Shown here: positions 6,418-12,903 of the stretch, one piece after another
Position numbering within the stretch: the stretch's first letter is position 1
How the letters are laid out: each line of letters begins with the position of its first letter
DNA from: an uncultured Oscillibacter sp.
GTDB lineage: Bacteria; Bacillota; Clostridia; Oscillospirales; Oscillospiraceae
Direction: 5' to 3'
NCBI GenBank assembly: GCA_902476875.1
Contig: CABSFC010000081.1
Coordinates: 1-12,903, forward strand
Length of the DNA stretch: 12,903 nucleotides
Notes under the pieces: generated by a model
Databases searched by the model: none
What the model saw: the letters and a program-made list of their open reading frames with translations, nothing else
What the model was told of the DNA's origin: nothing
Made by a program: the position numbers and the translations under genes

Positions 6418-8832
6418 ATGGAACCGACAACATGGAACATTCCCGTCCTGGCCCTCCGGGGCCTGACGGTTTTCCCCCATATGACCCTGACCTTCGACGT
6501 GGAACGCCCCATCTCCATCGCGGCCCTGGAGCGGGCGATGGAGAACGGCCAGGAGATCTTTCTGGTCACCCAGCGGGAGATCGGCGTCAACGCGCCGGGG
6601 GAGAAGGACCTGTACGAGATCGGCACGGTCTCCCACATCAGCCAGATTCTGCGGCTGGCCCCCCGGACCGTCCGCTGCGTGGTGGAGGGCCGCCGCCGGG
6701 CGCGCCTGCGCCGCCTGTGGCAGACGGAGCCCTTCCTCCAGGCCAACGTGGAGGAGCTGGAGGAGGAAGAGCCCTCCGAGGCCTTCCGCCGCAGTCCCCG
6801 GACGGAGGCGCTGCTGCGCCAGACCTGGAACCTGTTCAGCGAGTATGCCGAGCTTGCCGGCAACCTGCCGGAGGAGGTGGCCAGCACGGTGATGGACTGC
6901 CGGGACGTGGGATATCTGGCGGATTATATCACCCAGAACATCGCCTTGCGCCACATGGACAAGCAGGAGATTTTGGAGGAGATGGCGCCTTTCGTCCGCC
7001 TGCGGAAGCTGAACGGCTTCCTGGCCCGGGAGTGCAACGTCCTGGGCTTTGAGCACGAGATGGAGGGCAAGGTCCGGGACCAGCTGGCCCAGAGCCAGCG
7101 GGACCAGATTTTGCGGACGCAGATCCGCGTCCTGCAGAGCGAGCTGGGAGAGGAAGACGCCGACGACGAGATCGATGCCTACCGCCAGAAGATCAAGGCG
7201 CTGGAGCTGGAAGAGGACACGGAAAAGCACCTGCTGAAAGAGGTCGGCAAGCTCTCCAAGCAGCCCTTCGGCAGCGCCGAGGGCGCGGTCATTCGCAACT
7301 ATCTGGACGTCTGCCTGGAGATGCCCTGGAACGTCACTACAAAGGAGCGGGTCAGCGTTGACGCCGCCCGCAAGGTGCTGGAGCGCGACCACTTCGGCTT
7401 GGAAAAGGTGAAAGAGCGCATTTTGGAGACCATTGCCGTCCGGCAGATGAATCCGGAGGGGAAGGGGCAGATCATCTGCCTGGTGGGCCCTCCCGGCGTG
7501 GGCAAGACCTCCATCGCCATCAGCGTCGCCAAGGCGCTGAACCGGAAGCTGGCGCGGCTCTCCTTGGGCGGAGTACGGGATGAGGCGGATATCCGGGGCC
7601 ACCGCAAGACGTACATAGGCTCCATGCCCGGGCGCATCATCGAGGCCATCAGCCGCAGCGGGTCCATGAATCCGCTCCTGCTGCTGGACGAGATCGACAA
7701 GCTGGGCAGCGACTACCGGGGCGACCCGGCCTCCGCGCTGCTGGAGGTGCTGGACAGCGAGCAGAACTACGCTTTCCGGGACCACTTTCTGGAGATCCCC
7801 GTCGATCTGAGCAAGATTATGTTCATCACCACCGCCAACACTACCGACACCATCCCCCGGCCCCTGCTGGACCGCATGGAGGTCATCCAGCTCTCCAGCT
7901 ACACCGACGAGGAGAAGGTGCAGATCGCCAAGCGCCACCTGCTGCCCAAGCAGATGACGGAGCACGGCATCAAAAAGGGCGCGCTGCGTGTCAGCGACGA
8001 CGTGCTGCGGGCCGTCATCCGCGACTATACCCGGGAGTCCGGCGTCCGTCTGCTGGAGCGGCGGCTGGCTGCCATCTGCAGGAAAGCGGACATGCGCCTG
8101 CTGACAGGAGATGTAAAGCGGATTACCGTTACAGAAAAAGAGCTGCCTAAGCTGCTGGACTGCCAGCCCTATCCCCCCGCACTCCACACGGAGAAGGAGG
8201 AGGTCGGCGTGGTCAACGGTCTGGCCTGGACCGAGGCTGGCGGCGAGATTCTGGAGGTGGAGGTCAACGTCATGGAGGGCTCCGGCAAGCTGGAGCTGAC
8301 CGGCAACCTGGGCGACGTGATGAAGGAATCCGCCCAGGCGGCGCTGAGCTGCCTGCGGAGCCGGGCGGCGGTGCTGGGCGTCGAGGCGGATTTCTACAAG
8401 ACAAAGGACATCCACGTCCACTTCCCGGAGGGCGCCGTGCCCAAGGACGGTCCGTCCGCCGGCATTGCCGTCACCACCGCCATGCTGTCCGCCCTGACGG
8501 GTCGAAAAATCAAGTCAGGCGTTGCGATGACAGGTGAAATTACTTTACGGGGTCGCGTGCTGCCCATCGGCGGTCTGAAGGAGAAGACCATGGCCGCCCT
8601 GCGCAACGGTATCGGTACTGTGTTGATTCCCAGGGACAACGTGCGGGACCTGGAGGAGATCGACCAGACCGTTCGGGCCGCTTTGCGCTTCATCCCCGTG
8701 GCCACGGTGGACGAGGTCTTTGCCGCCGCCCTGTGCCCGGAGAGCGACCCCATTCGGGAGGAGGTGGCGACCCATGTCGCCGCCTTTGCCCCCGTCGCCC
8801 GGGAGACCGGCGACGCCACTCTGCGGCAGTAA
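6418..8832 (+). CDS. lon: ATP-dependent protease Lon (LonA type)
   Basis: A soluble hexameric AAA+ protease that degrades misfolded proteins and selected regulators. The 804-residue protein has the N-terminal substrate-binding domain (about 6-200, starting with IPVLALRGLTVFP) and a coiled-coil linker (about 215-290). The AAA+ module shows Walker A GPPGVGKT (357-364), Walker B LLLLDEID (420-427) and sensor-1 TTAN (471-474). The C-terminal protease domain carries catalytic Ser680 in PKDGPSAG (675-682) and Lys723 in GGLKEKTMAA (718-727), at the normal 43-residue separation. It has no membrane segments, which makes it LonA rather than LonB. Many clostridia have a lonB between clpX and lonA; here there is none. 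About 20 residues after the usual family end are Ala/Val-rich and look non-essential. The ATG at 6418 is preceded by AAAGGA (6403-6408). The stop overlaps the ribosome binding site of engB. Confidence 0.97.
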   Translation: MEPTTWNIPVLALRGLTVFPHMTLTFDVERPISIAALERAMENGQEIFLVTQREIGVNAPGEKDLYEIGTVSHISQILRLAPRTVRCVVEGRRRARLRRLWQTEPFLQANVEELEEEEPSEAFRRSPRTEALLRQTWNLFSEYAELAGNLPEEVASTVMDCRDVGYLADYITQNIALRHMDKQEILEEMAPFVRLRKLNGFLARECNVLGFEHEMEGKVRDQLAQSQRDQILRTQIRVLQSELGEEDADDEIDAYRQKIKALELEEDTEKHLLKEVGKLSKQPFGSAEGAVIRNYLDVCLEMPWNVTTKERVSVDAARKVLERDHFGLEKVKERILETIAVRQMNPEGKGQIICLVGPPGVGKTSIAISVAKALNRKLARLSLGGVRDEADIRGHRKTYIGSMPGRIIEAISRSGSMNPLLLLDEIDKLGSDYRGDPASALLEVLDSEQNYAFRDHFLEIPVDLSKIMFITTANTTDTIPRPLLDRMEVIQLSSYTDEEKVQIAKRHLLPKQMTEHGIKKGALRVSDDVLRAVIRDYTRESGVRLLERRLAAICRKADMRLLTGDVKRITVTEKELPKLLDCQPYPPALHTEKEEVGVVNGLAWTEAGGEILEVEVNVMEGSGKLELTGNLGDVMKESAQAALSCLRSRAAVLGVEADFYKTKDIHVHFPEGAVPKDGPSAGIAVTTAMLSALTGRKIKSGVAMTGEITLRGRVLPIGGLKEKTMAALRNGIGTVLIPRDNVRDLEEIDQTVRAALRFIPVATVDEVFAAALCPESDPIREEVATHVAAFAPVARETGDATLRQ

Positions 8833-8843
8833 GGAGTACGCCA

Positions 8844-9440
8844 ATGGCTTTAAATTTTGCAAAGGCGGAGTTTGCCCGCTCCGCCGGGAGCCGGGACCAG
8901 TTCCTGCGGGACGGCCTGCCCCAGTTTGCCTTCGCGGGCCGGTCCAACGTGGGCAAGTCCTCGGTGATCAACCGTCTGCTGAACCGGAAAAACCTGGCCT
9001 ACGTGGGCGCCTCCCCCGGCAAGACCACCCAGGTCAACTACTTCCTGGTGGACAGCAGGGCCTATCTGGTGGACCTGCCGGGCTACGGCTATGCCAAGGT
9101 CAGCCGGGCCGAGAAGGAGCGTTGGGGCAAGCTGATGGAGAGCTACTTCCAGGACGAGGGCGACCGCATCACCGCCGGAGTCCTGATCGTGGACATCCGC
9201 CACAAGCCCACGGCGGACGATGTGACCATGCACAGATGGTTCCGGGAGAGCGGCTACCCGGAGATCGTGGTGGCCAACAAGCTGGACAAGCTGAAGCGCA
9301 GCCAGGTGGAGCCCGCGCTGGCGCTCATCCGGGAGACACTGGAGCTGGGGGAGGAGGACATTTTGGTGCCCTTCTCCGCGGAAAAGGGCGCCGGCAAGGA
9401 GGAACTGCTGGGCCTTTTGAACGGGGCCTGCGGCAAATGA
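8844..9440 (+). CDS. engB: Ribosome biogenesis GTPase EngB (YsxC/YihA)
   Basis: A TRAFAC GTPase needed for late assembly of the large ribosomal subunit and often essential. The 198-residue product has the expected size and motifs: G1 GRSNVGKSS (32-40), the G2 region PGKTTQVNYF (58-67) with Thr62, G3 DLPGYGYAK (77-85), G4 NKLDK (145-149) and G5 SAEKGAG (178-184). I set the start at ATG 8844, the usual family N-terminus MALNFAKAEF. TAAGGAG, which includes the lon stop, serves as the ribosome binding site 9 bases upstream, so translation is probably coupled to lon. The frame is open to 8733, but those residues duplicate lon coding sequence. It is the last gene of the cluster and is followed at once by a strong terminator. 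The tig-clp-lon-engB order is a known Firmicute arrangement. Confidence 0.97.
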   Translation: MALNFAKAEFARSAGSRDQFLRDGLPQFAFAGRSNVGKSSVINRLLNRKNLAYVGASPGKTTQVNYFLVDSRAYLVDLPGYGYAKVSRAEKERWGKLMESYFQDEGDRITAGVLIVDIRHKPTADDVTMHRWFRESGYPEIVVANKLDKLKRSQVEPALALIRETLELGEEDILVPFSAEKGAGKEELLGLLNGACGK

Positions 9441-9444
9441 TGTG

Positions 9445-9476
9445 AAAAAAGGAACGGCGAAAGCCGTTCCTTTTTT
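9445..9476. terminator. Intrinsic terminator after engB, probably bidirectional
   Basis: An 8-bp perfect stem GGAACGGC (9451-9458) / GCCGTTCC (9463-9470) closes a GAAA tetraloop and is followed by TTTTTT (9471-9476). Six A residues precede it (9445-9450), so the same structure gives a U-tract on the minus strand. It therefore ends the engB transcript and can also end minus-strand transcription coming from the XRE gene and the reductase remnant. Confidence 0.92.
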
Positions 9477-9520
9477 CATGGCATCAGCTTTTCCGATTTC
9501 TGGAGCAGCCGCGCTGTTGT

Positions 9521-9757
9521 TTAAGGGCCCCATCGTTTGGACGAACCGCTCCGCCATGGTCGGGTCCCGGTGGGGGAAAAGGCGCTTTGCCGCTGGTCCG
9601 GCGCGGCGATAGCCGCCATGCCGTCCGGGGACAGGGCAAAGTCGAACACACCGAAGGGCTCCCGCATCCGCTCCGCGTGGGTGGACCTGGGGATCACCGC
9701 GACCCCGCGCTGGATGTGCCACCGGAGGATCACTTGGGCCGCCGCTTTTTTCGCGGG
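9521..9757 (-). pseudogene. C-terminal fragment of an aldo/keto reductase, frameshifted
   Basis: The minus strand encodes a stretch starting about AKKAAAQVILRWHIQRGV, then VIPRSTHAERMREPFGVFDF and LSPDGMAAIAAPDQRQSAF. This is the unmistakable C-terminal third of NADPH-dependent aldo/keto reductases. In intact members the text continues FFSHRDPxM. Here HRDPTMAERFVQTMGP continues in another frame, so there is an indel of one base at the C-run/T-run covered by 9571-9580. The first about 200 residues, including the Asp/Tyr/Lys/His active site, are absent: homology begins at about 9754, immediately after the stop of the XRE gene at 9759. No ribosome binding site or start codon serves the fragment. 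It accounts for almost the whole 318-base gap between engB and the XRE gene. I regard it as a dead remnant. Confidence 0.82.
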
Positions 9758-9758
9758 G

Positions 9759-11306
9759 TCAGGACAGCTCCGCCGGGGTCCTGGGCAGCTCGTTCCGGTC
9801 ATCGATGGGGGTGGTGAGATACAGCCGCAGCAGCTCGGCCCAGCCCAGCTCTGTCTCCGTAAAAGCGCCGCCGTCTATGGCGGCGTCCAGCGTGTCCAGC
9901 GCGGTCTCCAGCTCCACCGGATACAGATCCGCGTCGTAGGCGGTGAGATCGACGGCGTCGTGCATGGTGTCTTCCAAGCCGTCATGCGCCAAGCCCTTGA
10001 CAAAGACAAGGGGGGTTTTGAAAAAGGCGGTGGAGAGGAGATGTGCGTAGGACTCTGTCAGCCAGCCGTCCAAATTGGACTGAACGCCCGTCTGGAGTCG
10101 GAAAATCTCCGCCTCTGAATAAGGAGCCTGTTCCCGGAGCCAAGTCAGAAAAGCTGAAATGGTCTCATCCCGGTGTTCGGTGGCGCCCAGGTCGCCAAAG
10201 GCCCACCAGTCCAGGTCGGAGAGGGCGCTGAAGATAGTCCAGCGGTAGGCGTAACGCTCCTCGGCGGAGAGATTGTTGTTGGTGACCAGCTGGTTCCAGG
10301 CGATATAGACCCGCTGGGTGTCGCTGATCTCCTCCCGTTCCGGCTCCTCCCACAGGGAGAAGTCCGGCTCGCCGTCCGCCATGGGGAAGCGGGAGACCTG
10401 ATCCGGGGCGTACCAGTCGCCCAGCTCGCCCAGGGCCTCCACGGAGATACCGGCGACCTTGCCGTTTTCCATGAAAAACAGGACCGCGTAGTACCCGCTC
10501 ATATCGTGGTTCGAGACAAACTCCGAAAAAACATAGTAGTAATCGTGCCGCACCAGGGAGTAACCGTCCGCCTCCTTGAGGCAGTAGACCAGCTCGTCCC
10601 CGTAGGCCGCCAGCACGTCGTCCCGTGTGCTGCCGGGGGCGATGCCCCGGGGCGTGCGGACGCTGGAGGCAATGGTGGACAGGCGTGTGACCGTCTCCCA
10701 AAGGGAGGCCTCCTTGTCGATGTGGTCATATTCCACGGTGACGGCCCCGCAGACGGCGGTGTGATGGGTCATTGCGCCAAGATCCGTGTTCAAGACCTCC
10801 TCCGGCGCCGTCAGCTCCAGGGTGGTGCCGAAGGGGAAGAGGTCCTTCTGCACGCCAGGCTCCAGGAACTCCTCCTTGCCGCCGCTGTCGGTCCAGACCA
10901 GGGCGAAGTCCGTCTCCGGCGCTTCCGTCTCCAAGACGGCGGGCTCCATGACGGCGTCTTTGGGCCGTTGCAGGCCGGCGGCCAGCAGGACCGCGGTCAG
11001 AACCGCTGCCAAAACGGCGCAGACCGCCGGCCAGGGGAAGCGGCGGGATCTGCCGGGAGGGGCAGTCGCCGGTGCCAGATCCGGGCCGGGAGCCTCCTCC
11101 GCCGGAGGTTCCGGCGTCTCCGTCAGTTCCGCCACGGACACGCCGAACGCCCGTGCCAGGGCAATCAAATTGTTCATGTCCGGCGCCGCCGCGTCGGTCT
11201 CCCACTTGCTGACGGCCTGGCGGCTGACGCCGAGACGTCCGCCCAGCTCCTCCTGTGAGATGCCAAGAGCTTTTCGATATTGACTGATGCGCTGTCCCAG
11301 GGTCAT
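9759..11306 (-). CDS. Membrane-anchored XRE-family regulator with large C-terminal domain
   Basis: This 515-residue protein has an N-terminal Cro/C1-type helix-turn-helix (about 3-60; second and recognition helices in SQEELGGRLGVSRQAVSKWE, 18-36). A Pro/Ala/Glu-rich linker (62-88) and basic RSRRF lead to one hydrophobic helix at about 91-111. Some 400 residues follow, predicted to lie outside the cell (DNA-binding end inside). This part contains TPRGIAPGSTRDDVLAAYGD (218-237), a wording common in small Firmicute envelope proteins, followed by a YYYVF strand region and an acidic helical C-terminus rich in Asp, Glu, Trp and Tyr. The function is unknown; a sensor that couples an outside signal to DNA binding is an inference. 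I chose the ATG at 11306 because AGGAGG lies 8 bases upstream (11315-11320) and the HTH starts there; the frame is open to 11396 without a better start. It faces opposite to all neighbours, which suggests an insertion into the core order. Confidence 0.88.
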   Translation of the reverse strand: MTLGQRISQYRKALGISQEELGGRLGVSRQAVSKWETDAAAPDMNNLIALARAFGVSVAELTETPEPPAEEAPGPDLAPATAPPGRSRRFPWPAVCAVLAAVLTAVLLAAGLQRPKDAVMEPAVLETEAPETDFALVWTDSGGKEEFLEPGVQKDLFPFGTTLELTAPEEVLNTDLGAMTHHTAVCGAVTVEYDHIDKEASLWETVTRLSTIASSVRTPRGIAPGSTRDDVLAAYGDELVYCLKEADGYSLVRHDYYYVFSEFVSNHDMSGYYAVLFFMENGKVAGISVEALGELGDWYAPDQVSRFPMADGEPDFSLWEEPEREEISDTQRVYIAWNQLVTNNNLSAEERYAYRWTIFSALSDLDWWAFGDLGATEHRDETISAFLTWLREQAPYSEAEIFRLQTGVQSNLDGWLTESYAHLLSTAFFKTPLVFVKGLAHDGLEDTMHDAVDLTAYDADLYPVELETALDTLDAAIDGGAFTETELGWAELLRLYLTTPIDDRNELPRTPAELS

Positions 11307-11333
11307 GGCAGGTACCTCCTTTGTTTCGCTCTC

Positions 11334-11342
11334 AGCATAGCA
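11334..11342 (-). promoter_or_regulatory. Candidate extended -10 promoter of the XRE gene
   Basis: On the minus strand TGCTATGCT (11342 to 11334) fits an extended -10 (TG-n-TATGCT). Transcription would start near 11327, a few bases before the AGGAGG of the gene. No good -35 stands 16-18 bases upstream. A perfect TTGACA occurs further up on this strand, but about 32 bases from this -10, too far to pair with it. Confidence 0.35.
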
Positions 11343-11493
11343 GATTTCGCCCCAAAAGGCTACCACCCGCGTGTCAAATATCGGTTGCGGCGGCAAAAAA
11401 GGCGGGAGGAGGGCCCAAAAGGGGAAGGGGACGGCCTCTGCTTTTTTTCGGGAAAATCTTGTCTACCCCCTATGCAAATCCGAAAAAATACGG

Positions 11494-11499
11494 TAAAAT
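11494..11499 (+). promoter_or_regulatory. Candidate -10 element for pyrH-frr
   Basis: TAAAAT lies 42 bases before the pyrH ATG in a locally AT-rich stretch and resembles the -10 proposed for tig (both read TAAAATA). The matching -35 would be near 11471-11476 (TATGCA), which is weak; TTGTCT at 11459-11464 is too distant. The rest of the 235-base gap between the divergent genes holds a purine-rich tract (about 11393-11445) and a T7 run, but no hairpin I trust. Confidence 0.3.
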
Positions 11500-11541
11500 A
11501 AACGCGATATCACCTGTAACCAGAATCGGAGGTTTTTGAGT

Positions 11542-12261
11542 ATGGCAAAACCTGTCTATCGGCGTGTGCTGTTGAAGATCAGCGGCGAGGCCCTGGCCGG
11601 CGGCAAGGGCAGCGGGCTGGATTTTGAGATGATCGGCAGCGTCTGCGACGTCATCAAGGAGTGTCTGGACATGGGCGTCCAGGTGGGCCTGGTGGTGGGC
11701 GGCGGCAACTTCTGGCGCGGCGCCAAGAACAGCGGCGGCGGCAAGATGGAGCGCACCCGGGCCGACCATATCGGTATGCTGGCCACGGTTATGAACTGCC
11801 TTGCGGTGGCGGACGTGTGCGAACAGAAGGGCATCCCCGTCCGGGTCCAGACCGCCATTGAGATGCGGGCCGTGGCGGAGCCGTACATCCGCGGCCGGGC
11901 TATCCGGCACCTGGAGGAGGGCCGCGTGGTCATCTTCGGCGCGGGCACCGGCAATCCGTTCTTCTCCACCGATACGGCGGCGGTGCTGCGGGCGGCGGAG
12001 ATCAACGCCGACGTCATCCTGCTTGCCAAGAACGTGGACGGCGTGTACAACGCCGACCCGGTGAAGGACCCCTCCGCCGTGAAGTACGACACCATCAGCT
12101 ACGACGACGTGCTGGCCCAGCACCTGATGGTCATGGACTCCACCGCCACCTCTCTCTCCATGGACAACCACATCCCTGTGCTGCTCTTCGCCCTGAAGGA
12201 CCCCCGGAACATCATCCGGGCCATCTGCGGCGAGAAGGTGGGCACCATCGTCAGGGAATAA
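11542..12261 (+). CDS. pyrH: Uridylate kinase (UMP kinase)
   Basis: Phosphorylates UMP to UDP with ATP, feeding RNA, DNA and cell-wall precursor synthesis. The enzyme is a cytoplasmic hexamer of the amino-acid-kinase fold. The 239-residue product shows LKISGEAL (11-18, with Lys12), VVGGGNFWRG (51-60), the UMP-binding segment GAGTGNPFFSTDTAA (133-147), LAKNVDGVYNADP (161-173) and the family end GTIVRE. I chose the ATG at 11542 because GGAGG (11528-11532) is 9 bases upstream; the in-frame TTG at 11536 is only 3 bases from that site. It is followed by frr after 44 bases, the near-universal pyrH-frr pair. The usual upstream partners rpsB and tsf are not here; a minus-strand gene stands in their place. 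Confidence 0.97.
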   Translation: MAKPVYRRVLLKISGEALAGGKGSGLDFEMIGSVCDVIKECLDMGVQVGLVVGGGNFWRGAKNSGGGKMERTRADHIGMLATVMNCLAVADVCEQKGIPVRVQTAIEMRAVAEPYIRGRAIRHLEEGRVVIFGAGTGNPFFSTDTAAVLRAAEINADVILLAKNVDGVYNADPVKDPSAVKYDTISYDDVLAQHLMVMDSTATSLSMDNHIPVLLFALKDPRNIIRAICGEKVGTIVRE

Positions 12262-12305
12262 GAAACGACCTCCCATAACAGAAACGCGAAAGGAAGGATC
12301 TCATT

Positions 12306-12863
12306 ATGTTGAAGGACGAATACAAAGTATACGAGGAAAAAATGCGGAAGAGTATCGACTCCGTAGCCGCCGACTTTGCCTCCGTGCGGGCGGGCCGGGC
12401 CAACGCCGCCGTGCTGGACCGCATCATGGTGGACTACTACGGCAGCCCCACCCCCATCCAGCAGATCGCGGCGATTTCCTCTCCCGACCCCCGGGCCCTG
12501 GTCATCTCCCCCTGGGACAGCAAGGCGCTGAAAAACATTGAAAAGGCCATCCAGAACTCCGACCTGGGCATCAATCCCCAGAACGATGGCCGCTGCATCC
12601 GCCTGACCTTCCCCCAGCTGACGGAGGAGCGCCGCAAGGAGCTGGTGAAGCAGATCCGCAAGTACGCCGAGGCCGGCAAGGTGGCCGTGCGCAACATCCG
12701 CCGGGACGCCATGGACAACTTCAAGAAGCAGGAGAAGAAGTCCGAGATCACCGAGGATGAGCTGAAAATGGTGGAGAAGGACCTCCAGAAGCTGACGGAC
12801 GACAGCTGCAAAAAGCTGGACGACCTGCTGGCGAAAAAAGAGAAGGAATTGATGGCGGTCTGA
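12306..12863 (+). CDS. frr: Ribosome recycling factor
   Basis: Splits post-termination ribosomes together with EF-G. The 185-residue product has the normal length and the two-domain plan: helices of domain I with VRAGRANAAVLDRI (27-40), the domain II segment YYGSPTPIQQIAAIS (44-58), then FPQLTEERRKELVKQIRKY (102-120) and VAVRNIRRDA (126-135) on the long C-terminal helices. The ATG at 12306 has AGGAAGG (12291-12297) 8 bases before it. The stop TGA overlaps the start of the next gene by one base (TGATG), so the following gene is translationally coupled. No unusual residues were noticed. Confidence 0.97.
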   Translation: MLKDEYKVYEEKMRKSIDSVAADFASVRAGRANAAVLDRIMVDYYGSPTPIQQIAAISSPDPRALVISPWDSKALKNIEKAIQNSDLGINPQNDGRCIRLTFPQLTEERRKELVKQIRKYAEAGKVAVRNIRRDAMDNFKKQEKKSEITEDELKMVEKDLQKLTDDSCKKLDDLLAKKEKELMAV

Positions 12864-12903
12864 TGGCTGACATGGGAAAAAACAACAATACGGCGGGGCG
12901 GGT
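12863..12903 (+). CDS. Start of a coupled gene, by position probably isoprenyl transferase uppS
   Basis: Only 13 codons are inside the window (MADMGKNNNTAGR), running off the right edge. The ATG overlaps the frr stop as TGATG, with a weak GGCGGT upstream; the in-frame ATG at 12872 is an alternative start. In many Firmicutes frr is followed by uppS (undecaprenyl diphosphate synthase) and cdsA, and many UppS proteins start with a short polar leader of this kind. Nothing diagnostic is visible yet, so the identity rests on synteny alone. Confidence 0.5.
   Translation, partial: MADMGKNNNTAGR

Noticed and set aside
4435..8421. A minus-strand frame open for about 1,328 codons across clpP, clpX and lon
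   Set aside because: It is antisense to three certain genes. The translation is dominated by Leu, Val, His, Gln and Ala, as expected when GC-rich sense codons (CTG, GAG, GAC, GTG) are read backwards. Stop codons are rare there because the sense strand avoids TTA, CTA and TCA. It has no ribosome binding site and no recognisable domain.
9537..11258. Plus-strand open frames opposite the XRE gene and the reductase remnant
   Set aside because: The minus strand gives a recognisable HTH, a membrane helix, a good ribosome binding site and reductase homology. The plus-strand translations show none of these and are GC-rich shadows.
11393..11460. Purine-rich tract with a T7 run as a terminator between the divergent XRE and pyrH genes
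   Set aside because: The possible pairing of GAGG with CCTC is short and interrupted, the T-run is not directly after a stem, and no transcript would need to end there because both genes point away from it.

Overview
The window looks like core chromosome from a GC-rich (by eye above 60 % GC) low-motility-gene, anaerobe-type Firmicute, most likely a clostridial member of the Oscillospirales (Flavonifractor/Oscillibacter/Lawsonibacter-like). This assignment rests on the Firmicute order tig-clpP-clpX-lon-engB, strong AGGAGG-type ribosome binding sites and heavy use of GC-ending codons. It is an inference and no species can be named from the sequence alone.

Layout. Positions 1-2754 hold a tight plus-strand group: threonine synthase (thrC), a small two-helix membrane protein of unknown function, and a calcineurin-like metallophosphoesterase. 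Positions 2755-9476 hold a protein-quality-control cluster on the plus strand: trigger factor (tig), the ClpP peptidase, the ClpX unfoldase, the Lon protease and the ribosome-assembly GTPase EngB (YsxC/YihA). It ends at a clear intrinsic terminator with A- and T-runs on both sides, so it probably works in both directions. A 12-bp perfect inverted repeat overlapping a plausible extended -10 lies just before clpP. A second hairpin lies between clpX and lon.

Positions 9480-11540 are the only accessory-looking part. On the minus strand there is an intact gene for a 515-residue protein with an XRE-type DNA-binding domain, one membrane helix and a large C-terminal domain predicted to lie outside the cell. 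Its stop codon directly abuts a decayed, frameshifted C-terminal fragment of an aldo/keto reductase, which suggests a past rearrangement. From 11542 the core chromosome resumes with pyrH (UMP kinase), frr (ribosome recycling factor) and the first codons of a translationally coupled gene, by synteny probably uppS.

How the genes work together: trigger factor, ClpXP and Lon cover folding at the ribosome exit and regulated degradation; EngB and Frr serve ribosome assembly and recycling; PyrH and the following gene link to nucleotide and envelope precursor supply. I see no CRISPR array, tRNA, rRNA, transposase, prophage gene or recognisable defence system. The best candidates for something undescribed are the membrane-anchored XRE protein, the clpP palindrome and the duplicated lysine/alanine/glutamate tail of trigger factor; none of them amounts to a demonstrated new system.
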